DNA from: Verrucomicrobiota bacterium
GTDB taxonomy: Bacteria > Verrucomicrobiota > Verrucomicrobiia > Limisphaerales > JADLHS01
NCBI GenBank assembly: GCA_025360895.1
Contig: JANYBF010000055.1
Location: forward strand, 1-5,478
Reading direction: 5' to 3'
DNA: 5,478 nt
Of the stretch, positions 1 through 3,993 are shown piece by piece (position 1 is the stretch's first letter; each line of letters begins with the position of its first letter). Below the pieces are notes generated by a model. That model ran no database searches, was not told the DNA's origin, and was given only the letters and a program-made list of their open reading frames with translations. A program made the position numbers and the translations under genes.

Positions 1-140
1 GCATCCGGAGCGGTTTCGGAGGTGGCAGCGGAATCCGGGGACGCCGAGTTGGGTTTGACCCCGTGCCGGCCGACAAGAATGCCCGCGCCGAATCCGGCCA
101 CCGCCAGCAGCACGGCGAAGAAGCGGATAATGGGTTTCAT
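1..140 (-). CDS. N-terminal part of an exported or membrane-anchored protein (truncated by window edge)
   Basis: Only the first 46 codons are present, starting with ATG at 140-138 and running off the left edge. The protein begins MKPIIRFFAVLLAVAGFGAG, then ILVGRHGVKPNS and a Ser/Ala/Pro/Thr-rich stretch. The basic start, hydrophobic residues 5-22 and a polar low-complexity linker are what a signal anchor or uncleaved signal peptide looks like, so the protein probably acts outside the cytoplasmic membrane. An AGGA at 149-146 lies five bases before the ATG and supports this start. The gene lies 37 bases downstream of mntR on the same strand, so the two may be cotranscribed. Periplasmic adaptor subunits of efflux pumps often start this way, and metal efflux would suit the neighbour, but nothing visible proves it. 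Function unknown. Confidence 0.65.
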   Translation of the reverse strand, partial: MKPIIRFFAVLLAVAGFGAGILVGRHGVKPNSASPDSAATSETAPD

Positions 141-177
141 GCGCGTCCTGGGCTTTGACAGCGCTCGGCGGGAAAGT

Positions 178-615
178 TCACAATCTTTTTCCGCGTTTGC
201 GAGACTGCTTGAACGCTCGCAGTGCCACGGGGTCCTGTTCAAAAAAACCGGCGAGGTCGGCCAGCATCTCGAGGGTGGCTGGGCTGAGGTGATGTTCAAT
301 CCCTTCGATATCGGCCCGTTGCGTTTCGGCGTCGAGGCCGAAGAGGGAAAAGAAGCGCGAGAGCGTGGCGTGGCGGTCCTGAATGTTGCGGGCGACGGCG
401 CGGCCTTGGTCCGTCAATAAAAGGCCGCGGTATTTTTCGTATTTTACGAACCCGGCGCGGTCGAGCTTTTGCACCATGCTGGTGACGGACGCCTGCCGGA
501 CTTTCAGCGATGACGCGATGTCCACCACCCGGGCGTAACCCTTGGCTTCAATCAATTCGTGAATGCGTTCGAGATAATCCTCGGCGCTCTGGCTCGGGGT
601 GATGTGCGCGGGCAT
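178..615 (-). CDS. mntR: MntR-like manganese-responsive transcriptional repressor (DtxR family)
   Basis: A cytoplasmic DNA-binding regulator that, in the characterised family, binds Mn(II) and represses manganese uptake genes. The protein aligns end to end with Bacillus subtilis MntR (142 aa; here 145 aa from the ATG). Shared blocks are IEAKGYARVVDIA, the winged-helix segment ASVTSMVQKLDRAGFVKYEKYRG, and the dimerisation block DIEGIEHHLS. Numbered from the ATG at 615, the six MntR metal ligands are all present: D13, E16, H82, E104, E107 and H108. The HHLS and short C-terminus without an SH3-like FeoA domain fit MntR rather than DtxR/IdeR. A GTG six codons upstream (633) is an alternative start. 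I prefer the ATG because its length matches the family, although neither start has a clear Shine-Dalgarno site. The C-terminus is basic (KQSRKRGKRL). No manganese transporter gene is visible nearby, so its targets lie elsewhere. Mn versus Fe specificity is inferred from the ligand set. Confidence 0.93.
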   Translation of the reverse strand: MPAHITPSQSAEDYLERIHELIEAKGYARVVDIASSLKVRQASVTSMVQKLDRAGFVKYEKYRGLLLTDQGRAVARNIQDRHATLSRFFSLFGLDAETQRADIEGIEHHLSPATLEMLADLAGFFEQDPVALRAFKQSRKRGKRL

Positions 616-754
616 GACAACGGGATTAAACACGGTTTTGAGATTGAAGCAAGCGGCGGCAATCGGGGACCTGATCTACCTCCTCGGCAACGAGGAACTC
701 ACCAACGAATTCGTGCTGGCACTTTCCGCTCGTGAGCGATGGGTATATTTTTAG
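614..754 (+). other. Coding-like small reading frame, 46 codons: small protein or gene remnant
   Basis: An ATG at 614 opens a frame ending at TAG 752-754. It is divergent from mntR and overlaps its first two bases. The central part reads GDLIYLLGNEELTNEF followed by VLALSARERW. From about 662 to 718 nearly every codon ends in G or C (ATC GGG GAC CTG ATC TAC CTC CTC and so on), as in the real genes here, which is why I list it. There is no Shine-Dalgarno site before the ATG, and the first 15 codons look less typical. After the stop, another frame stays open from about 738 to the TGA at 822-824 (reading DGYIFSSTTGGGSS). A decayed gene with a frameshift is therefore as likely as a real small protein. 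I do not recognise the family, and chance remains possible. Confidence 0.2.
625..652 (-). promoter_or_regulatory. Possible sigma-70 type promoter of mntR
   Basis: Read on the minus strand, TTGCTT (652-647) and TTTAAT (630-625) are separated by 16 bases and match the -35 and -10 consensus at four and five of six positions. The -10 ends nine bases before the ATG at 615, so a transcript from here would have almost no leader. That fits the lack of a Shine-Dalgarno site. If the upstream GTG at 633 were the true start, this promoter could not be right. Based on pattern only. Confidence 0.25.
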
Positions 755-881
755 CAGCACGACCGGCGGAGGCAGTTCGCGAAAAAGGCCGGTTCCTCCC
801 GCCAAATCTTCCCGTTACACGTGATAATTTCACCGCGTTGACCTATCCGGTGTTGGCCGGCGGGCCGTATCGCGGGCCTGG

Positions 882-1010
882 TCACAGTATGGTCATGCCC
901 TGGAGTCCAAGCAGATACTGTTCAGTTTTTGGCACGGTGGATTCTAGGTCCACCGCCCCTTCATGTGCCGGGTTCAATTCCACACGGAAATTGTTTTGTC
1001 TTTTGGCCCA
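882..1010 (-). pseudogene. Possible C-terminal remnant of an unidentified gene
   Basis: On the minus strand, from about 1010 down to a TGA at 884-882, the sequence reads as believable protein: FRVELNPAHEGAVDLE, then STVPKTEQYLLGLQGMTIL and stop. It has balanced composition and no low complexity. It lies outside the neighbouring hydrolase gene, so it cannot be dismissed simply as that gene's antisense shadow. Upstream the same frame runs on into the antisense of the hydrolase gene, where it turns Arg/Ala-rich and implausible. If real, this is therefore a broken tail without its 5' part. I do not recognise the family. It could also be a noncoding repeat that is open by chance. Confidence 0.2.
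935..955. other. Perfect 7-bp hairpin upstream of the hydrolase gene
   Basis: CGGTGGA (935-941) and TCCACCG (949-955) pair perfectly around the seven-base loop TTCTAGG. No T-run follows on either strand, so it is not an intrinsic terminator. A second, imperfect hairpin follows at 975-993 (CAATTCC, loop ACAC, then GG and AATTG with one bulged A). The pair could be a structured leader for the gene starting at 1035, or part of a repeat. Confidence 0.4.
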
Positions 1011-1034
1011 AGGGCAGTCTATCAATGGGGCGTT

Positions 1035-1808
1035 ATGAAAAAGACTATTTTGACTTTGCTCGTGCTCACGCTTGCCTGGGCCGCCCGCGCCACGATCCAG
1101 ACCCAGACCATCGAATACCAACAGGGCGAGGCCACGCTCGAAGGCGTGCTCGTCTATGATGACGCGATCAAAACCAAACGGCCCGGCATCCTGATTGTTC
1201 ATCAGTGGAAGGGCGTTTCGGCTTACGAACTGAAACGCGCCACGATGCTCGCCGAACTGGGTTACGTGGCCTTCTGCGCCGACATCTACGGCAAAGGCAT
1301 CCGCCCGCAGGCACCGGCGGAAGCCGGCGCGCAAGCCGGGAAATACAAGTCCGATCGCGCCCTGCTCCGCGCCCGCGTCAATGCGGGTCTCGCCGTGCTT
1401 CGGAAAAATGAATTCGTGGATGCCAGCCGGATTGCGGCCATCGGCTACTGTTTCGGGGGCACGACGGTCATTGAACTCGCGCGCAGCGGGGCGGACATCG
1501 CGGGCGTGGTCAGCTTCCACGGCGGACTCGATTCGCCCACGCCGGCGGACGGCAAGAACATCAAGTGCAAAGTGCTCGCGTGTCATGGCGCGGACGATCC
1601 ATTTGTGCCAGCGAAGGATCTGGCGGCGTTCGAGAGCGAGATGCGTGACGGCGGCGCGGACTGGCAACTCGTCCAATACGGGGGTGCGGTGCATAGCTTC
1701 ACGGATTGGAACGCCGACGGCAGCATGAAAGGCGCACAATACAATGAGCAGGCCGACAAACGCTCGTGGGCGGAGATGAAACAGTTCTTTGGGGAGATTT
1801 TTAAGTGA
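1035..1808 (+). CDS. Exported dienelactone hydrolase family protein (alpha/beta hydrolase)
   Basis: A 257-aa protein of the dienelactone hydrolase family, serine-hydrolase-like enzymes with a cysteine nucleophile that cleave lactone or ester bonds. Residues 1-19 (MKKTILTLLVLTLAWAARA) are a signal peptide with an A-R-A cleavage site, so the mature enzyme should be periplasmic or secreted. Visible family marks are VHQWKG (55-60), the nucleophile elbow GYCFGG with Cys139, HGADDPFVP with Asp188, and AVHSF with His220. These give a complete Cys-Asp-His triad. The start is ATG 1035 because it begins a clean signal peptide; a GGGG at 1027-1030 is a weak ribosome site. An in-frame ATG at 963 would add 24 unlikely residues. 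The classical enzyme acts in chlorocatechol breakdown, but no such pathway genes are nearby and many family members have other or unknown substrates, so the substrate is unassigned. It stands alone, with rsmD 244 bases downstream behind repeats. Confidence 0.9.
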   Translation: MKKTILTLLVLTLAWAARATIQTQTIEYQQGEATLEGVLVYDDAIKTKRPGILIVHQWKGVSAYELKRATMLAELGYVAFCADIYGKGIRPQAPAEAGAQAGKYKSDRALLRARVNAGLAVLRKNEFVDASRIAAIGYCFGGTTVIELARSGADIAGVVSFHGGLDSPTPADGKNIKCKVLACHGADDPFVPAKDLAAFESEMRDGGADWQLVQYGGAVHSFTDWNADGSMKGAQYNEQADKRSWAEMKQFFGEIFK

Positions 1809-1838
1809 AACGGCAGGAATTGACAGCGAGCAACATCC

Positions 1839-1880
1839 GCCCTGACCCTGACCCGCTCCACCGAGGAGAGGGGACAGCAG
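1839..1880 (-). repeat. Intergenic hairpin repeat, copy A (inverted)
   Basis: Read on the minus strand this copy runs CCCCTCTCCTCGGTGGAG, then CGGGTCAGGGTCAGGGCGG. It matches copy B at 1997-2036 at roughly two thirds of positions, in opposite orientation. It can form a small stem, CTCC (1856-1859) with GGAG (1865-1868) around ACCGA. The form (pyrimidine-rich arm, purine-rich arm, then a GGTGAGGG-like tail) is that of dispersed intergenic repeats common in GC-rich environmental bacteria. Confidence 0.55.
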
Positions 1881-1996
1881 TGGGAAGCTCCAGAATTCTC
1901 GGACGTCAACTCACCGATCTCCGTCCACATACGATTCGCAGGATAAGCCAGGAGCAATGCACGGAACTCTCCTCACGCGTGGAGCCAGCGAACAAT

Positions 1997-2036
1997 TCTC
2001 TTTCTCTGGGGGAGAGAGCCGGGATGAGGGCGGGCG
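1997..2036 (+). repeat. Intergenic hairpin repeat, copy B
   Basis: This copy reads TCTCTTTCTCTGGGGGAGAG, then AGCCGGGATGAGGGCGGG. TCTCT (2003-2007) pairs with AGAGA (2013-2017) around GGGGG. It is inverted relative to copy A, with about 116 bases between them, and ends 16 bases before the rsmD start codon, so it takes the place where a ribosome site or leader would lie. Whether it affects rsmD expression is unknown. Confidence 0.6.
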
Positions 2037-2052
2037 TCCAATCAATATTTTC

Positions 2053-2631
2053 ATGCGCATAACCGGCGGTCAGGCGGGCGGGCGGATTTTGAAAGTGCCG
2101 AAAGGGCTGGCGGTGCGGCCCACGCCCGACCTCGTCAAACAGGCCGTGTTCAACTCGCTGGGCGCCCGGGTCGTTGGGGCGAGCGTGTTGGAACTGTTTG
2201 CGGGTAGTGGCGCATTAAGTCTCGAATGTCTGAGCCGCGGTGCCGCCTCGGCCCTTTGTGTGGAATTGTCCCCCAAACACGCGGAGTTCATCCGGCGCAA
2301 CGCCGCGTTGCCGGAATTCCCGCCTCACGCGTTCGAAGTCCGCGCGCAGGATGTCTTTGCTGCTTTGCCACAACTCATCGCGAGCGGACGCAACTTTGAC
2401 CTGATCCTGGCCGATCCGCCCTACGGCGATAAAAACGTGGGCCGCCGCTCGACTTCGCTCGCGCAACAGCTCATTGACGATCCGAGTCTGCCCAAGCTGC
2501 TCGCGCCCGGCGGACGTGTAGTCCTCGGCCATGCCCGCCGGGACACGTTGGAAATTCCGATTTGGTGGAACGAGGCCAAAGTCATGAAGCATGGCGACAA
2601 CATGATGAGGTTTTTGGAGCGAGAACTTTAG
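2053..2631 (+). CDS. rsmD: 16S rRNA (guanine(966)-N(2))-methyltransferase RsmD
   Basis: A 192-aa SAM-dependent methyltransferase that in the characterised family methylates N2 of G966 in 16S rRNA during small-subunit assembly, in the cytoplasm. The start MRITGGQAGGRILKVPKG and then VRPTPDLVKQAVFNSL (21-36) is the RsmD N-terminal signature. The SAM-binding motif I is LELFAGSGALSLE (46-58), with the acidic residue of motif II at E71 (CVELSPKH). The catalytic motif IV is DPPY (121-124). Length matches the family (about 180-200 aa). ATG 2053 is chosen because the family always begins with this M-R-I-x-G-G pattern. An in-frame ATG at 1957 would only translate the upstream repeat. No Shine-Dalgarno site is seen. 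The next gene, rodZ-like, is on the same strand 160 bases downstream; cotranscription is possible but unproven. The usual RsmD partner coaD is not in the window. Confidence 0.95.
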   Translation: MRITGGQAGGRILKVPKGLAVRPTPDLVKQAVFNSLGARVVGASVLELFAGSGALSLECLSRGAASALCVELSPKHAEFIRRNAALPEFPPHAFEVRAQDVFAALPQLIASGRNFDLILADPPYGDKNVGRRSTSLAQQLIDDPSLPKLLAPGGRVVLGHARRDTLEIPIWWNEAKVMKHGDNMMRFLEREL

Positions 2632-2791
2632 TGCCCGCGCTTTAGCCGAACCGCTGCCAAGACTTTCAACGCCAAGCCGCAAAATTAGATCTGCGTGACT
2701 CGCAAACGTATTCGCAGAAACCCTTTGGTTTTTGTCCGCCCGCGCATTTCGGCTTTCCGGCATTGCCAATGACCCCAAATTCCGGTTAAAC
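2632..2791. other. Spacer between rsmD and the rodZ-like gene
   Basis: These 160 bases contain no gene I can support. A short stem AAACC/GGTTT (2718-2731) followed by two further T bases is too weak to call a terminator. No clear promoter is seen. Confidence 0.4.
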
Positions 2792-3307
2792 ATGGCGGAT
2801 ATGCCAACGGTTGCAGAACAACTCCGCACGGCGCGCGAAGCCCGCAAACTCTCGGTTACCGAGGTCGCGGAGATCACCAAGATCCGCTCCGATCACATTC
2901 GCGCCCTCGAAGAGGGAAATTTCGACGTGTTCGTCGCGCCGGTTTATATCCGCGGTTTTACACGCACTTACGCCACGTTATTGAAGCTTGATGTACCGGA
3001 GATCATCCAGGCGCTGACGGTGGAACTTGGCCAAACGGAAAAATTTGCCGAGCCGCCGCCACTCTCCAAGGAACGGAAGGGCGCGCTTGATTTCCTGATG
3101 CTCCAGTTGTCCAAGGTGAACTGGCAGAAGGGCGCCGTGGGGCTGGGCGTTCTGGCGGTGGTCGGGATCCTCATCCTGGCGGTTTGGCTTTGGCGGCAGC
3201 AGCGTAACGCCGATCCATCCGCCGGACTACCGCCGGCGGTCTATAAACCAACTCAACGACTGACCGGAGAAACTCTGCGGTTGCCGCCCCCCGCGCCACG
3301 CCGGTAA
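2792..3307 (+). CDS. RodZ-like protein: helix-turn-helix domain plus single membrane span
   Basis: A 171-aa protein with the layout of the cytoplasmic half of RodZ/YmfM, which links MreB to the membrane and helps set cell shape. Residues 5-75 are a Cro/C1-type helix-turn-helix domain of the RodZ type: QLRTAREARKLSVTEVAEIT, then IRSDHIRALEEGNFD and the family block APVYIRGFTRTYATLLKLD (49-67). A charged linker (81-112) leads to one membrane span, GAVGLGVLAVVGILILAVWLW (114-134), followed by RQQR and a Pro-rich tail of about 37 residues. Full RodZ proteins have a further extracytoplasmic beta domain (DUF4115) that is absent here; E. coli RodZ is 337 aa. The start is ATG 2792. ATG 2801 is an equally possible start, and a TTG at 2732 is unlikely. 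The gene converges on pgsA with 53 bases between stops. rodZ/ymfM and pgsA are neighbours in Firmicutes, which supports the assignment. Confidence 0.8.
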   Translation: MADMPTVAEQLRTAREARKLSVTEVAEITKIRSDHIRALEEGNFDVFVAPVYIRGFTRTYATLLKLDVPEIIQALTVELGQTEKFAEPPPLSKERKGALDFLMLQLSKVNWQKGAVGLGVLAVVGILILAVWLWRQQRNADPSAGLPPAVYKPTQRLTGETLRLPPPAPRR

Positions 3308-3360
3308 CGGGCTAAAATTTGACGGCGCCGACGCGCGGAATCGCTACTTTCTCCGCCTGA
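3308..3360. other. Convergent gap between rodZ-like gene and pgsA
   Basis: This 53-base region lies between two facing stop codons. GCGGA and TCCGC can pair across a 12-base loop, but there is no T-run on either side, so no bidirectional intrinsic terminator is evident. Confidence 0.35.
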
Positions 3361-3984
3361 TTAAACATCCCGTAAATACAACTCCCGGTTGCGCCATAAA
3401 TACAGCCCGCCCGAAGTGGTCGTCAGCAGCAGCGTGACCCATAGCGCGATTAACACGAACCATGGCCCCCACGGGAGCAGGGCGGCCTTGAGCGACGGCC
3501 ACCACTCGACACTTGCATCCATCACCAACAGCGCAATGATCGCGATCATTTGCGAGATGGTTTTGTGTTTCCCATAGCGCTCGGCGGCGAGGACGACGTT
3601 CTTCGACGCGGCAAGCAGCCGCAATCCCGTGATGGCCAGTTCGCGCGCGACGATGATGACCACCATCCACGCGTGAACCTTGGGCGAAAGCGAAAACGAG
3701 CCAAGGTGTAACACCGGCGGCGGCGTCAACACATGGCGTTCGATCAACGCGATGAAGGCCGAGCAGGTCATGATCTTGTCCGCGAGTGGATCCATGAGGA
3801 TGCCAAAGTTGGTGATGAGCTTGCGCTGCCGCGCGATCTTGCCATCGAAATAATCCGTCAGGCCCGCCAGGCAAAAGAAAACCAGCGCGAGAGTGTCGTT
3901 CACGGGCGAGCGCGAAAACATGGCCCAAAGGAAGGCGGCGGTGAGGGCGAACCGCGAGACGGTGAGTTTGTTGGGGAGATTCAT
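3361..3984 (-). CDS. pgsA: CDP-diacylglycerol--glycerol-3-phosphate 3-phosphatidyltransferase
   Basis: A 207-aa integral membrane enzyme that joins CDP-diacylglycerol and glycerol-3-phosphate to phosphatidylglycerol phosphate, the committed step to phosphatidylglycerol and cardiolipin. The CDP-alcohol phosphatidyltransferase motif D-x2-DG-x2-AR-x8-G-x3-D-x3-D is intact: D44, D47, G48, A51, R52, G61, D65 and D69, in DYFDGKIARQRKL and GILMDPLADK. MNLPNKLTVSRF at the start, RELAITGLR (114-122) and YGKHKTISQM (137-146) are typical of PgsA rather than of phosphatidylserine synthase or cardiolipin synthases. Hydrophobic spans lie near 9-23, 30-43, 70-82, 104-122, 145-155 and 173-190, as expected for a protein with about six spans. 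Its ATG overlaps the rimO stop (ATGA, 3984-3981), with GGAG five bases upstream, so translation is probably coupled to rimO. The residue pattern makes this call secure; the exact acceptor is inferred from family resemblance. Confidence 0.95.
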   Translation of the reverse strand: MNLPNKLTVSRFALTAAFLWAMFSRSPVNDTLALVFFCLAGLTDYFDGKIARQRKLITNFGILMDPLADKIMTCSAFIALIERHVLTPPPVLHLGSFSLSPKVHAWMVVIIVARELAITGLRLLAASKNVVLAAERYGKHKTISQMIAIIALLVMDASVEWWPSLKAALLPWGPWFVLIALWVTLLLTTTSGGLYLWRNRELYLRDV

Positions 3985-3993
3985 GCCGGCTCC
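3981..3993 (-). promoter_or_regulatory. Ribosome binding site and ATGA stop/start overlap joining rimO and pgsA
   Basis: On the minus strand GGAG (3993-3990) is followed by five bases and then ATGA (3984-3981), in which the pgsA start ATG and the rimO stop TGA share two bases. This is one of the clearest Shine-Dalgarno sites in the window. It fixes the pgsA start and suggests translational coupling within one transcript. Confidence 0.8.

Larger units (their letters stand above)
755..1034. other. Spacer between mntR and the dienelactone hydrolase gene, no confident gene
   Basis: Together with the small frame at 614-754 this makes a gap of about 420 bases between mntR and the hydrolase gene. 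It holds a GC-rich segment (about 760-880) with no readable signal, then a minus-strand coding-like tail (882-1010) and two hairpins (935-955 and 975-993). I could not find a convincing promoter for the downstream gene. TTGTCT at 996-1001 and TATCAA at 1020-1025 are 18 bases apart but end only nine bases before the ATG. No tRNA fold is supported. Confidence 0.5.
1809..2052. other. Spacer between hydrolase gene and rsmD, built around a repeat pair
   Basis: This 244-base gap carries the two inverted repeat copies and a less structured centre (about 1881-1996) in which I see no gene. The last 14 bases before rsmD are AT-rich (ATCAATATTTTC) and lack a Shine-Dalgarno site. Open frames across it translate the repeats and are not credible proteins. 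Confidence 0.6.

Noticed and set aside
22..420. Plus-strand open frame of 132 codons
   Set aside because: It is antisense to mntR and to the partial gene at 1-140, both of which have better evidence.
905..1000. tRNA-like segment: a 7-base loop with CTA in anticodon position and GGTTCAATTCC resembling a T-loop
   Set aside because: The putative T-stem pairs at only two of five positions, and I found no acceptor or D stem, so no cloverleaf forms.
882..1739. Long minus-strand open frame across the dienelactone hydrolase gene
   Set aside because: Most of it is antisense to a gene with a complete catalytic triad, and its translation there is Arg/Ala-rich with no recognisable motif. Only the tail outside the gene (882-1034) is kept as a question.
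1957..2052. N-terminal extension of RsmD from an upstream ATG
   Set aside because: It would translate the intergenic repeat, and the family begins at the M-R-I-x-G-G pattern encoded at 2053.
2718..2733. AAACC/GGTTT stem with T-run as a terminator after rsmD
   Set aside because: A five-pair, mostly A/T stem with the T-run inside the stem is too weak, and it lies almost 90 bases past the stop codon.
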